This document shows positions 12,085 to 22,125 of a DNA stretch of 64,000 nucleotides, in pieces (the stretch's first letter is position 1; every line of letters starts with the position of its first letter). Where the stretch lies: contig OZ025245.1 of assembly GCA_964019155.1 (NCBI GenBank), positions 11,341,961 to 11,405,960 on the forward strand. Direction: 5' to 3'. A program made the position numbers and the translations under genes. The notes below the pieces were generated by a model. It made no database searches. It was not told the DNA's origin and saw only the letters and a program-made list of their open reading frames with translations. This stretch comes from Osedax fenrisi (lineage: Eukaryota; Annelida; Polychaeta; Sabellida; Siboglinidae).

Positions 12085-12090
12085 TTCGTT

Positions 12091-12979
12091 TGATATTAAT
12101 TATAAATATAAACAATGAAAGCTTTTAATGAAATATTTTTAATAAATTTAAAGTTAATAAAATATAAAATTATGTATTATAATTGAATAAAATATTAATA
12201 ATATAGTAAAGTTAACTTATATTTAATGTATATTTCAAACACAAAGTTATTTTATTATTTAAGTGTTGTTGTGCATTCTCGATGTTACATGTTATTGTAT
12301 TATTGAATTCGTGACCATTTTTAAAAGTAATTAATTTAATTATTGAACAGAGGTTGGATGGTTTGTGATTATTGTATATTATACATGCATTCTATTTTAT
12401 AGTTATCTACATAATTAGTTGTCTATTGAAGGTAATATACTAAGTTAATGACGTAGTAGTAGTAAGAAGTTCGTGGTAAACTTACCGGTATATTATATAT
12501 TGGTTTGAGAGGTATACCTCTACAACATATATGTGGTACTCTTACTAGTAGCTCGCGTGTAGTAAGAGGTAGCTGTCTTCGAATAACTACCTGGATATTG
12601 TCATAACTATGAAATAATTTAAGTTGTATATAAGGATTAACTTTCAGAATGTTTCTGGTAGCTTCGGGAATTATCGGTACCGTTGTGGTTAAGTCAAGCC
12701 TCGCCTATCGCGGGTAGATATAGTGTATATATGTTAGTTATGATTCGAACATGGATTCAATTTAGAAGTAAGTCTGTTGCCATTACTTGATTACATTTAA
12801 TATAAAACTAACTAATTCAATAGTATTACTGCACTTTAATTTTTTAATTAATATTTTTGATCAATATTTTCTTTCTTTTTCTAACTTAATTTTTTTATCG
12901 GAAGGACATGCGTAATGAAGTATACAATATACTGTAACAGTATCCCATTATCACATCTCTGAATACGCTATATTACGAC
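12091..12979. other. interval before gypsy pol, possible 5' LTR relic
   Basis: The part at about 12430-12770 is GC-richer than its surroundings and includes a TATATAAGG box-like site near 12627. Its position a little upstream of gypsy pol would suit a 5' LTR, but no second copy was found downstream of 15027, so an LTR cannot be shown. The rest is AT-rich with no gene seen. Confidence 0.35.
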
Positions 12980-12984
12980 GTTAA

Positions 12985-13615
12985 GGGTATGCTGTGACTT
13001 TAGGGGACTCAACCTGAAAATGGTGAGAGACTTATTTCCATTGCCACGAGTCGATGAAGAACTAGAAGCGTTGCGCGGCGCCAAGTTATTTAGTTCAGTA
13101 GATTTAGCGCATGGCTTCCTCCAGTGTGCACTGGCACAGGAGGATCGATATAAAACTGCGTTTAGTGCGGGTTCAAGAGGTCTCTATGAATACACTCGAA
13201 TGCCAATGGGATTAGTGAATGCGCCAGCAACTTTCTCGCGGCTAATGCAGTCTTGCTTAGGCGAAGAAAATTTAAAATCCCTAATTTTATATCTAGATGA
13301 TATTCTCGTGTTTTCCGACTCATTCCAGCAAATGATAACTAGATTGCGTTGGACGTTTAGCAAACTGCGAAGTTACGGTTTGAACATAAAATCTAAGAAA
13401 TATGTTTTATTCCAATCGAGCGTGACATTTTTAGGAACACGTGGTGTCAGCGAAGGGTATTGAGACCGACCCCGATAATATCCGCGCAGTTATCGACTGG
13501 GATATCCCGACATCGGTGAAGGAGGTGAGGTCATTTTTGGGGCTGACCGGATACTACCGGAAGTTCCTGCCGAGGTATTCGTCGATAGCCAGTCTTAAAG
13601 TTGACTGACTTAACG
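12985..13615 (+). pseudogene. Ty3/gypsy reverse transcriptase (frameshifted)
   Basis: The domain begins with CCDFRGLN just before 13020. The main frame carries DLFPLPRVDE, FSSVDLAHGFLQ with the first catalytic Asp, RMPMGLVNAPATF, and the YLDD active site at 13289-13300. Near 13440 the frame changes. The next frame continues with VSAKGIETDPDNI and the thumb/connection block FLGLTGYYRKFLP to about 13575, then reaches a stop. All reverse-transcriptase landmarks from the fingers to the connection are present, but the product cannot be made in one piece. Confidence 0.9.
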
Positions 13616-14023
13616 AAAGATGACGCGAAGTTTGAGTTGACAGCGGAGTTCCAAGAGGCCTTTGATTACCTCAAAGTAAAACTGACAACGGCGCCTATTC
13701 TAGGTTACCCGAACTATGATATCCCGTTTATTTTAGAAACTGACGCTAGTCTAAAAGGACTAGGAGCTGTGCTTTCGCAGAAACACGAGGGTCTCAACTA
13801 TGTAGTTGCGTATGCGAGTCGTAAACTAAGCGGCGCGGAATATAATGACTCGAACTATAGCTCGATGAAATTAGAGTTACTCGCTCTGAAATCGGCAGTA
13901 ACTCAAGCTTTCAAACAGTATTTAGCCGGATCCGAGTTTCACGTGTACACTGACAATAACCCCATAGTCCATTTCCAATCATCGAATGCGGCGCTAGCAC
14001 AAAGAGATGGATTGCGCAGCTAA
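13601..14023 (+). pseudogene. Ty3/gypsy RNase H domain
   Basis: The frame carries the usual gypsy RNase H pattern: an AFDYLK segment, TAPILGYPNY, ETDASLKGLGAVLSQ with the first catalytic Asp, YASRKLSGAEYN, KLELLALKSAV with the catalytic Glu, and YTDNNPI. It ends in a stop at 14023. The following residues (YHLVMHFRSGKLNANADALSR, the conserved post-RNase H segment) continue in another frame at about 14025-14095, which indicates one frameshift at the junction. Confidence 0.9.
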
Positions 14024-14484
14024 GCGATTACCATTTGGTCATGCATTTCCGGTCCGGGAAACTGAATGCTAACGCTGATGCACTAAGTAGACAGCATATG
14101 CATGTACCGGATGAGTTAAGAGCGATAAGGGTAGAAGCGCGAGTACCGGACACACCGGAAGACGTAACCTCACTACATGAGAGTGATATAGCGGCGTACC
14201 AGAGCGAGGACATCGATATAGCATGCGTGGCGATAGCGGTGTAGTAGTATAGCGAGTAATTGGACGAAGAAAGCGAAAACCTTATGATGCGAGCGAGCGA
14301 GAGCGATTAGAGGATAACCGGCGTATTATATAGATGCAAAGAGCGAGGAGGCGTTACCGTGAGGCAATTAGTGATTCAACATTCCTTAAAGGCATGTGTC
14401 CTGTATGCTTTACATTAAGGACTAGGTCACCAATGAATACAGAGAACTTGGTCTCTAGTTAGCGAGCGATTCTATTGGGTAGGA

Positions 14485-15027
14485 ATGTGGGAAGCCGTGT
14501 GCGCATATTGCAAATCATGTAAGCGATGCGGGCTAAATAAGGCGACGCGAGCCAAACCCGAAATGGGAACATTGCGTGCCCAGCGTCCACTCGACGTGAT
14601 AGCGATAGATTTCACTACCGTAGAGAAAAGCGATAAGGGAATAGAAAATATCTTGGTGATCACTGACGTATTCACTAAATACGCGCAGGCGATTCCGACA
14701 CGGAACCAGACAGCTAAATGCGTAGCTGCTGTCCTAAAAACCTGGTTTGCCCGGTTCGGGTTTCCACGCCGGATCCATAGTGATCAGGGTAGAAATTTCG
14801 AGTCGGCAATAATCCGAGAACTATGTGAGGAAAGGAGTATAATTAAATCGTGAACTACCCCGTATCATCCTCAAGGAAACGGGATGGTAGTGCGATTTAA
14901 TCGAACCCTCCACAATTTACTGCGAACCCTAAGCGATGATGAAAAGAGAGCCTGGCCCGACCACATAGCGACCGTAGTCTATGCGTATAATTGTACTCCG
15001 CATGCTAATACGCATGCTAATACGTAA
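14485..15027 (+). pseudogene. Ty3/gypsy integrase
   Basis: The C-x2-C part of the zinc-binding segment (CKSCKRCG) is followed by a core domain with DVIAIDFTT (first Asp) and GFPRRIHSDQGRNF (second Asp). After an in-frame TGA at 14851-14853 comes YHPQGNGMV, where the catalytic Glu position of the usual NG..E motif is not Glu. It then runs through LRTLSDDEKRAWPDHI to a stop at 15025-15027. The C-terminal part is missing. The stop, the replaced catalytic residue and the truncation show that it is not functional. Confidence 0.88.
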
Positions 15028-15851
15028 TGTAGTGTACTTTGTGTGAGTGTGTGTTCAAATGAGTTTAGAGTATTATATTAGATTGGCGGCGCGGTGTGAT
15101 ATTAAAGCAGTATGATTGTGAGCATGAATGTTACATAACATATATATTATATAATATAAGCGCGAGGATATTTGTCAGGGTTGATGAATGTTTATATAAC
15201 GATAATCATCATGTATCCCCCACCACGTAGCATCACCACGTATCCGTCACCACGTATTCCCCACCACCTATCCCGATCTTCACCCTGCGACCACGACGAC
15301 GGCGGCCACTACGACTGATGAGCTGCTTCTGGAACGATACGACCTGTTTCTGGAGCGCTACCGACTCCAACCGTATTATTATTATTATGTATCTCGCACG
15401 CCCCTTAACATATTGTGGGCGTGACGTCTTGAATTGTGCCAAGGTGAACTTGACTTTTGAGCTAGAATGAGACGTATACACTATTTTAAAGTTGACCTCG
15501 TCAATCGAAATGATAACAAACGGTGGGGGAGATTAGATATTATCCGGTATATCAGCGTTTTAGCTACACATAATTCGTGAACATGGTTGTTGGAACCGGT
15601 TGTCATCTATTGATATGACCTAATACTAGTCGCAATCTTTGAACTACGTCTCTTTAAACGCGATTATAATATTACCACGTAATTCGAAGTTTATTTATTT
15701 ACTTTTATTTATAAATAGTACACAATTCTAAATTTTTTCATATTTAGTAAATATTAATATTTCTAAATTAACTCAGTTTTAATATTATAATTTAAAGTAA
15801 ATATATACGTATGTGTTAATATAAGTATTTATATAGGTATATGTGTTAAAA
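15028..15851. other. post-gypsy interval with GC-rich block
   Basis: At about 15205-15420 there is a GC-rich block with several CACCACGTATCC-like repeats. It has a + strand open frame of about 70 codons containing a Thr/Ala-rich run and LLLERYDLFLERYRLQP, and another frame with a start codon at about 15211. Neither is recognised. It may be 3' material of the gypsy element or an exon. The remainder (15500-15850) is AT-rich with nothing identified. Confidence 0.35.
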
Positions 15852-15968
15852 ATGACGATCTTAAAGGCATTAATATGGAAAGATGCAAAACAAATGTCTA
15901 AAAATTACAAATTGATAATAATAATATTACTATTCTTCGGAATTCAAATCTATGTATTCCACGTTCAG
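15852..15968 (+). CDS. candidate first exon with signal-anchor or first membrane helix
   Basis: ATG at 15852 opens 39 codons ending in VQ at a GTTAAT donor (15969), phase 0. The peptide has a basic N-terminus (ILKALIWKDAKQMSKNYK) followed by a strongly hydrophobic run (LIIIILLFFGIQIYVF), which fits a signal-anchor or a first membrane helix. The LIWKD..K start followed by a helix is reminiscent of the N-terminus of ABCA transporters (LLWKN..), and an ABCA gene on the same strand is seen from 49.7 kb. A link over 34 kb is only a possibility. The same GTTAAT donor is used by ABCA exons at 52.75 and 60.3 kb. Confidence 0.5.
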
Positions 15969-16196
15969 GTTAATATTGTATTATATATATATGTTTATAT
16001 ATATATATATATAAATTATTATAATATCAAAATTAACCTATTTAATGGATACAAACAAAGAAAACGCACGATATATATTCCGAGTGGATTCGCGTAGAGA
16101 AAACTGCACTCGAGTAGAATTATAAATGCGTCAAGGAGTACAATTGTTACTTTAAACGTTACGCCACACTACAAACAAATGGCGACGAGTGGATTC

Positions 16197-16212
16197 GGGG
16201 GGGGGGGGGGGG
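16197..16212. repeat. homopolymer (G)16
   Basis: Sixteen consecutive G residues, unusual in this AT-rich window. A C-run of similar kind occurs near 45915. Confidence 0.95.
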
Positions 16213-16393
16213 TTAAGGTAAATTCACCGAATGTACACGTCAAGCACGGTACCCTAGATATATTCATGAAATACTGATTAACATTTATAATAGCCCAAAT
16301 AATATGGTATGTGTTTTATTATTTGATATGTAAGATATCTATCATTGTAAACTATAATAATATTATTTTAATTCCAAGTAATCACTCTTCTTA

Positions 16394-16396
<3 letters not shown>

Positions 16397-16458
<62 letters not shown>
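16397..16458. repeat. (TA)n microsatellite
   Basis: Uninterrupted TA array of about 31 units. Confidence 0.95.
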
Positions 16459-16460
<2 letters not shown>

Positions 16461-16805
16461 GATAATAATAATAATAAAATTTATATATATTAGATGCATA
16501 TCTATTTATAATATAAATAATATGCTAACTAATATGTACGGTTAAAATAATCTTAGCGATACGGCTCTACGCGTTCACTAGGACATGACCTTTAGGTCAC
16601 GAGTAATTGTATATGTATGAGCATGTGTTTTAAATTAACGTATTATCGGTATAACCTAGTCAATTCGTGTTAGTAATCTACTAACATCTCAAAGTTAGTC
16701 ATTTTTTGTGCGTCCAATTTAATAACGTAATATAGTAAAATCAATATATTATATATCTAGGTGGTGGCTTAAAAAAATATTTAATAATCTATGTAAAAAT
16801 CTGAC

Positions 16806-16810
<5 letters not shown>

Positions 16811-16852
<42 letters not shown>
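16811..16852. repeat. (TA)n microsatellite
   Basis: Uninterrupted TA array shortly upstream of the candidate exon at 16877. Confidence 0.95.
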
Positions 16853-16856
<4 letters not shown>

Positions 16857-16876
16857 TTAAACTATGATGTTTACAG

Positions 16877-17020
16877 AGGCAGACAATTAATAAATTCAAA
16901 GATGCCCGCGAAGCCGGCAAAGAGATGATAAAGAATTTAGGAAATACGAAGGACGGTAAATCGGTTAGTGTTGAGACTATCGACGAATCATCACATGTTT
17001 TGGCCAGTGCAACACCTTGA
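16877..17020 (+). CDS. candidate exon, charged helical segment (possible last exon)
   Basis: TTTACAG ends at 16876. The frame in phase 0 with the exon at 15852-15968 reads RQTINKFKDAREAGKEMIKN, then LGNTKDGKS, and continues to a stop at 17018-17020. An AATAAA occurs at 17028-17033. Two readings are possible: a terminal exon with poly(A) signal, giving an 86-residue single-pass protein with the exon at 15852, or an internal 87-nt exon ending at a GTTAGT donor (TCG|GTTAGT, after 16963). The segment resembles the candidate exon at 17740 (K..D....GK..I..LG). No known domain is recognised. Codon positions are clearly GC-richer than the flanks. Confidence 0.5.
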   Translation, partial: RQTINKFKDAREAGKEMIKNLGNTKDGKSVSVETIDESSHVLASATP

Positions 17021-17027
17021 TTTTAAT

Positions 17028-17033
17028 AATAAA
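17028..17033 (+). terminator. possible polyadenylation signal
   Basis: AATAAA lies 8 bases after the stop codon of the frame at 16877-17020. In such AT-rich DNA the hexamer is common by chance, and the distance is short. Confidence 0.25.
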
Positions 17034-17531
17034 ATATTAATTTTTTTAACATTTTATATATAATAATCATAATATTTGATTATTTCTCTTTACAACGGTA
17101 TATCGCACAGTGCATAAACATACTTAAAAGTGACATAAATAAGCATTTATAAATACGAGCTGAAATTAGTTCATATAAATATGATGATTTTTTCTAATCT
17201 CTAATTTTTAAAACGTGAATATCTCTGAATAAAAAAAAACTGTTACTATCTATATTTGAACCACTTTCGATTATAGAAATACTTATTCAAATTACATGAA
17301 ATGTTCACAGTATATTAATATTATGTTACTCTTCAGATATAACTATATAAAACTAATACATTATTCAATTATATATAATATTTTTATATTTTATTGAAAT
17401 TTCTTGCATATTTTTTTTCTTCTAGAAATAGCTATTATGTTTATCCATTTTAAATATAATTTTAATAATCTAAATCTCATAATCGATAGTTATATTTGTA
17501 GATAAATATTAGTTATATAATATAACTATAT

Positions 17532-17690
<159 letters not shown>

Positions 17691-17739
17691 AGTATATATA
17701 TATTAGCATATTAATATATGATTAAACGATGCCGTACAG

Positions 17740-17877
17740 AGTAAGAAAATCGAGGACATACTAGATTCCAGTGAAGGCAAACAGCTGATAGATGAATTAG
17801 GAAAGGTTTTGAACGACACGTCGATTAGTAATATATATAACTACTATAGTGATGTTTGTGGTTATACATCTAAATAG
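17740..17877 (+). CDS. candidate exon, possible duplicate of the 16877 exon
   Basis: CCGTACAG ends at 17739. The phase-0 frame reads SKKIEDILDSSEGKQLIDEL, then GKVLNDTSISN, and runs to a stop at 17875-17877. The pattern (K..[DE]....GK.[LM]I..LG....) matches the exon at 16877, so the two may be tandem duplicates. Both accept from phase 0, so either could follow the exon at 15852, as alternative last exons or in series. A GTAATA donor at 17828 would end it in phase 1 instead. No known domain is recognised. The part after TSISN is AT-rich and may not be coding. Confidence 0.45.
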   Translation, partial: SKKIEDILDSSEGKQLIDELGKVLNDTSISNIYNYYSDVCGYTSK

Positions 17878-17980
17878 ATAGGGATGTGGTATGTTAGCCC
17901 TGTATACCGCGGTTAATAGGTATCATCAAAGTGAATTTAACTATAATTATAATTATTATAAATATATTTATTTTGAACTA

Positions 17981-18165
17981 CCTGTATGGCTCAGTTGGCT
18001 AAGGCGTCAGCCACGCAAGCAGTAGGAAGCGAGTTCGAGCCTCGTCTGGACCATTAAAATAGGTCTTTAAATAATATTTAGAAGTGATCTTATATAATTG
18101 TGTATGCATAAATGATAAGTTCTCATTAAAACCTGTGATTCATTAATATGAGAGCGGCTTCAAAG
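17981..18165 (+). mobile_element. tRNA-derived SINE, copy 1
   Basis: The head resembles a tRNA gene: box A TGGCTCAGTTGG at 17987-17998 and box B GTTCGAGCC at 18033-18041. The anticodon arm does not fold convincingly. The region continues past the tRNA part with TTTAAATAATATTTAGAAGTGATCTTATATAATT.TGTAT and ..CATTAAAACC, which also follows the second head at 41258-41436 on the other strand. A shared tRNA-like head and unrelated body at two sites define a SINE, probably transcribed by RNA polymerase III from the internal promoter. Confidence 0.85.
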
Positions 18166-18360
18166 GTACATTATAGCCATATGGTTATAAGGTAAAACTT
18201 GTCTGGCAACCGTCATAGTAGAATCATAAATATAATTATTCTAGAATTTTAGAATGTTTTATTTAAAAAATATGTTAATCTATTTGTATTTAATAAATAT
18301 ATAATTTAATAATTGATACTTATTCGATCTATCTCTCTCTCTCTCGACACTTTCAAGGTC

Positions 18361-18600
18361 CAATGAACCTTTAATATTATACAATTTAACCTAAACGTTC
18401 TTGAAATATATTTGTATAATGAACGTTTATCAACGGTGTTTATAAACGTTCTTTAGACATTTGAATTCCAATGAACCTTTACTATTATAAAATGTAACAT
18501 AAACGTTCATGAAATAACTTTATATAAAGAACGTTTATCAATAATGTATAAAAGTTCATTAGATATTGAACATCACAATGACCTTTTGTATTAAAAGTAT
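18361..18600. repeat. tandem repeat, about 117-bp unit, two copies
   Basis: CCAATGAACCTTTA.TATTATA starts at about 18360 and 18476, each followed by TAACxTAAACGTTC..GAAATA and GAACGTTTATCAA. A third partial start (CACAATGACCTTTTGTATT) lies near 18571. Each unit can form a TAAACGTTC/GAACGTTTA hairpin. No coding capacity. A (TC)n run lies just before it (18335-18350). Confidence 0.8.
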
Positions 18601-18804
18601 TATATTATTGTATATTTAAGATAAAATATCGAATAGGGAGAAAATATAGTGAAAATAAAGTGATATAAATATACTGATATTATTATAGAGATATTATTAA
18701 ATACAGAATTATTTAAAAAAAATTCTTGCCAATAATATTAATTTTCGCCTAGGTTATTTTTTAAATACAGATACAATATCATATTTTACCTTTTCTTTAT
18801 TTAG

Positions 18805-19182
18805 TTAAATTGATTTATATATTGATTTATCGTTCACAGCGAGCACTGCATCATCTCCTTCAGCGTTATGTGAATACAGTTCTGAACAGTATTCTGTCCA
18901 TCTTTTCCTAACATCCATTTTATCAGTGATACATTTGCCATGTTTATCCTCTATATTTACAGCGGCATTATCCTTCGGTTTAGTTAGATCTTTGACAATT
19001 TGGTAGGCTCTCTTGGTGTTATTCCTGGTTAAACAGTCACCAATGTCTATACATTTCTGGTTAATCCAATTTTCCTTAGCTTTCTTCATCTCTCTTTTTA
19101 TTTGAGTGTTAACCTGCTTGTAACTACTTCCTGATAGGAATTTTGTCTTTTTCAGTTCTCTTCTTAAGTCACACATATCCAT
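18805..19182 (-). pseudogene. RTE spacer before reverse transcriptase
   Basis: A 125-codon frame rich in Lys and Asp (MDMCDLRRELKKTK, KAKENWINQKC, NNTKRAYQIVKDLTK, DVRKRWTEYCSELY) matches the style of the linker between endonuclease and reverse transcriptase in RTE elements, where K.RW.EY..EL[YF] precedes the reverse transcriptase. It ends shortly after this point, so the polymerase is lost. Confidence 0.75.
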
Positions 19183-19300
19183 CAGTTCTTCAGTGATCCA
19201 GTTTTTCTTTTTCTCTCTATGTTTACCTAGAATTCAGTGGCTTTATCTATCAGTGTTTTATTCATTTTTTGTAATATCTCTTCGTTGTTGAATATTTTTG

Positions 19301-20317
19301 TTAAATGTTGTGCTGATAACTTTTCATCAATTCTATGTTTAAACAGTTTTTAATATCTGGGTTTTTAAGTTTCTCAAGATTAAATTTATTTCGAGTGAAT
19401 TTTTCTTTCTTTGGATTTTTCAGGCGAAGACAAAATGTCATCATAACCATATCGTGATCACTACCTATGTCTGATCCAGGGAATGATCGAGTCTTGTTTA
19501 TATTCACGCTTGTAGTAAAACGTTTACTGACTAGGATATAATCAATTTGATTATGATATAATCCACCAGTACTATGCCAGGTTTGTATTCTTGATTTTTT
19601 GTGGGGACCAAATGTATTTGCTACTATGAGATCATTTGTTTTTGCAAATTCCAGGAGTCGATAACCTCTCTCGTTTGTTGTTGAATTGCAAAATTTCCCG
19701 GAGGTTCTTCCCCAGTCTGTTATTGCATCCTTACCAATTTTTGCATTCCAGTCACCTTGAATCACCAGTATATCTTTCTTTGAAATTTTTGAGATGGAGT
19801 CTTGTAACTCGTTGTAGAATAATTCAGTTTCTTCATCTGTATGATCGGTTGTCGGGGCATATACTTGGATTATTGATATGTTAAACGGGGTTGCATGTAA
19901 TCTTATAGTCGCTAACCTTTCATTTATTGGGTTGAAGCACATGACCATTCGTGTTATCTCACTGTGTATCACAAAACCCACACCATTAATATGTTTCTTA
20001 TCGTTTCCAATATAGTATAATTTGTGGCCTTATATTGTCTGAATTTCGTTCACTCCACGTTTACGTACCTCACTCAATCCTAACACATTCCACCTGTATC
20101 TGTCTAATTCATGAGTAAGTTCTTCAAGTTTACCATCTTCTCGCAGAGTTCGTACATTCCATGTACCTATGTATGTCTCGTTTCTTCTTGTCTTAATCTT
20201 ATATTCTTCAGTAGCTAACTTTTCGTTATTATCCTGATGAGCGATAAATGATGCGGACCTTTTTAACCCGGGCGACGTCCGAGCCGGTATGTTCTTTGTA
20301 ATTGTATTTGAAATCAT
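19301..20317 (-). pseudogene. RTE endonuclease domain
   Basis: Read from 20317 down, the first frame has YIGTWNVRTLREDGKLEEL and WNVLGLSEVRKRG, the N-terminal strand and the catalytic Glu segment. It hits a stop at about 20030. The next frame (19981 to 19301) carries GVGFVIH, IIQVYAPT, VIQGDWNAKIG with the Asp-x-Asn pair, IQTWHS, NQIDYILVSKR and GSDIGSDHDMVM with the terminal catalytic His. All core motifs of the endonuclease/exonuclease/phosphatase fold are present. The break between the frames disables it as a single protein. Confidence 0.88.
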
Positions 20318-20465
20318 ATTTGCGTATCTTGGGCAGATAAGATCAGCGGAGCCTACTAAACGTAGTTTCCAGGGTGTGGCACGCGGAGCCTGCTGATAGA
20401 GTTGGGTACTGGGTCTAGGTTTTACCTTTTCACCAGCACCCCTAACACCCCTTCATAATCTAGGT

Positions 20466-20950
20466 CTATTAAATGTTTATTATTGTTGAAATTAAAATTC
20501 TATATATTTAATTGTAAACTAGGTAATATGTATTTGCTAGGGTGTAAATCTAAGATATATTGTAAAATATTTGTTTTATTAGTTAAATCAATATTGTTTT
20601 GTGATCTAGGATCTGTAGATAAATCATTACAATAGCTATTCGAGACATTCGAATTAATTGTTTCGCATGGTTACGTGTCATTAATAGTGTTTATATGAAT
20701 GTTGTTATTATGTAAAATGTTGGTTTGTATATTTTCAATGTAATCTAATAAATGTGTTGTATCTAAATGTATGGGCAAAGTGACGTTAGGGTCATAGTTA
20801 GTACTGTTAGTATCAGTAATGTTATCAGTATCATATGTATCTTCAATATCGTTTTTGGGATTGTTAGTTAGTAGATTGTCTATGTGCAAAACAGGCTGTA
20901 CAATATGATTTATATTATCGCATGTCTTGAGTGATCGAACCAGTGATTTG
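20466..20950 (-). other. Asn/Asp/Thr-rich open frames, unidentified
   Basis: Upstream of the RTE leader, minus-strand frames at 20889-20671 and about 20655-20500 are open. They read as Asn-, Asp-, Thr- and Ile-rich sequence (for example THLLDYIENIQTNILH and TNILQYILDLHPSKYILPS). No domain is recognised. They may be a first ORF of an element or a low-complexity part of a gene. The AT bias makes Asn/Ile-rich frames common by chance. Confidence 0.3.
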
Positions 20951-21452
20951 TACTTCGCATGACCGATGAGTTGTGATAGCCTGTAGAGACCTCTCAGTAA
21001 ACTTCTCCGATATCTCCTTATTGATTGGAAACCTCTTCAAGTCACTTTTTTGAAAGTATATCAATTTCGATTAACGCAAGATTTCTCGAGACGCCTTCAG
21101 ACCAACGCTATCTCGACTGGGACGTGATGTTGTTTAATATCGTATCTGTGTATTCAATATGGTATTCATATGCATGCATACGTCGACGATGAATAGCAAG
21201 TCCACGAGTACCCTTGAACTGTTTACAACAGGTTATTCAAGAGCCTTCATTGGGTTGATCCATTAGGGCGTATAGAATCTATACGTAAAGTTGTATTACA
21301 CAAGGATATAATTCAGCCAGTTAAGACTGTTATACAAAAACCGAATGAATGTATATGAAAGTGAAACGCGACCGTTCACGGTGAATGACAGCGCACGAAT
21401 TATGTACTACTATTATTAATAGTTAGCATTACAATTCCACACCCTCACATAG

Positions 21453-21542
21453 ATACCTGATACGGCTGGCAATGTTTCCTTCGGTAACCCCGAACACAAA
21501 TCTACGAATGAGATATCACCGCCTGCAGGACGTGATGAATAC
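21453..21542 (+). CDS. candidate 90-nt symmetric exon, unknown protein
   Basis: A GC-richer block lies between TCACATAG (ending at 21452) and a GTTAGT donor (21543). It is exactly 30 codons, phase 0/0: IPDTAGNVSFGNPEHKSTNE, then ISPPAGRDEY. The peptide is polar, with a SFGNPE motif of the kind found in cytoplasmic tails, and is probably disordered. No family is assigned. The donor is identical to that of other coding blocks in the window (4717, 26143, 62674). The flanks show no coding signal. Confidence 0.45.
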
Positions 21543-21559
21543 GTTAGTTTTAGTGCTGC

Positions 21560-21610
21560 GAGTGCACCCGTATTTAGTTATCGATGTCAATGAAACCGAT
21601 CAAATGTATA

Positions 21611-21652
<42 letters not shown>

Positions 21653-21793
21653 AATTATTACATTCAAAGCAAAATACTTTATCACTATGGTCTGTCATTT
21701 TTGAATTATAAAATAAGTTACATTTAGCTTATAGAGTATATATATATATATATATATATATTTAATACAATACACATTCATATTTATCATGAA

Positions 21794-21839
<46 letters not shown>

Positions 21840-22080
21840 TATATATATATAAATAATCAATATTCTTCACTTAGTTAATTATAACATTAATTGTTTACAT
21901 TTTATAATTATATTTAAATATACAACTATATAGATTACTATTATCGACACATTACCAGTATTTGATAATCTACAGTACTTTGTTAGTAATCTTAATACAT
22001 ATATTGGGCAGGGAACTTATGTATTCGGCGTTTAATAATATAATACACTCATTTGTTCATAATAGTTCATAATTAATATA

Positions 22081-22125
<45 letters not shown>

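Larger units (their letters stand above)
9990..12090. mobile_element. foldback element with long inverted arms
   Basis: The right arm (about 11470-12090) is the reverse complement of the inner part of the left arm (about 10620-11270). Matching landmarks include GATAACGAAGTAGCATGAGTAAGC, read reversed near 11755-11785, GAACGGTATACGATAGAAGATG, and CTGATTAGAAAGAAG. The outer subterminal unit, about 310 bp and starting near CCCATGGATAAACCTATATC, is repeated three times in tandem in the left arm (about 9981-10289, 10290-10610, 10611-10917) but is single in the right arm. The loop is about 11270-11470. Outer ends share GAATTRTTAACATTGAT. No transposase is visible. It resembles foldback elements, but the class is not certain. 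Confidence 0.75.
12980..15027 (+). mobile_element. Ty3/gypsy LTR retrotransposon, pol fragment
   Basis: Reverse transcriptase, RNase H and integrase occur in the Ty3/gypsy order on the + strand. Frame changes fall near 13440, 13600 and 14023, and the integrase core contains a stop, so the copy is inactive. Gag, protease and the N-terminus of the reverse transcriptase are missing, and no LTR pair was found. The GC content and codon use of the block differ sharply from the AT-rich surroundings. The integrase frame ends after a short ACGCATGCTAAT duplication at about 15000-15027. Confidence 0.9.
18790..20465 (-). mobile_element. RTE-type LINE, 5' half
   Basis: On the minus strand this holds a 5' leader (about 20320-20465), an apurinic-like endonuclease and the spacer before the reverse transcriptase. 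The reverse transcriptase is absent: the element ends near 18790 in AT-rich DNA. Motif style (TWNVRTL, LSEVR, GDWNAKIG, QIDYI) is that of RTE/BovB-like elements, known also through endonuclease-only genes of the craniofacial-development-protein-2 type. A few stops and frame breaks (near 20030, 19300 and 19200) separate otherwise well-kept frames, so the insertion is old but not very old. 3' loss is unusual for LINEs. Confidence 0.85.

Noticed and set aside
17981..18053. A tRNA gene on the + strand.
   Set aside because: Boxes A and B fit, but the anticodon arm does not fold well, and head plus body recur at 41258-41436, so it is a SINE.
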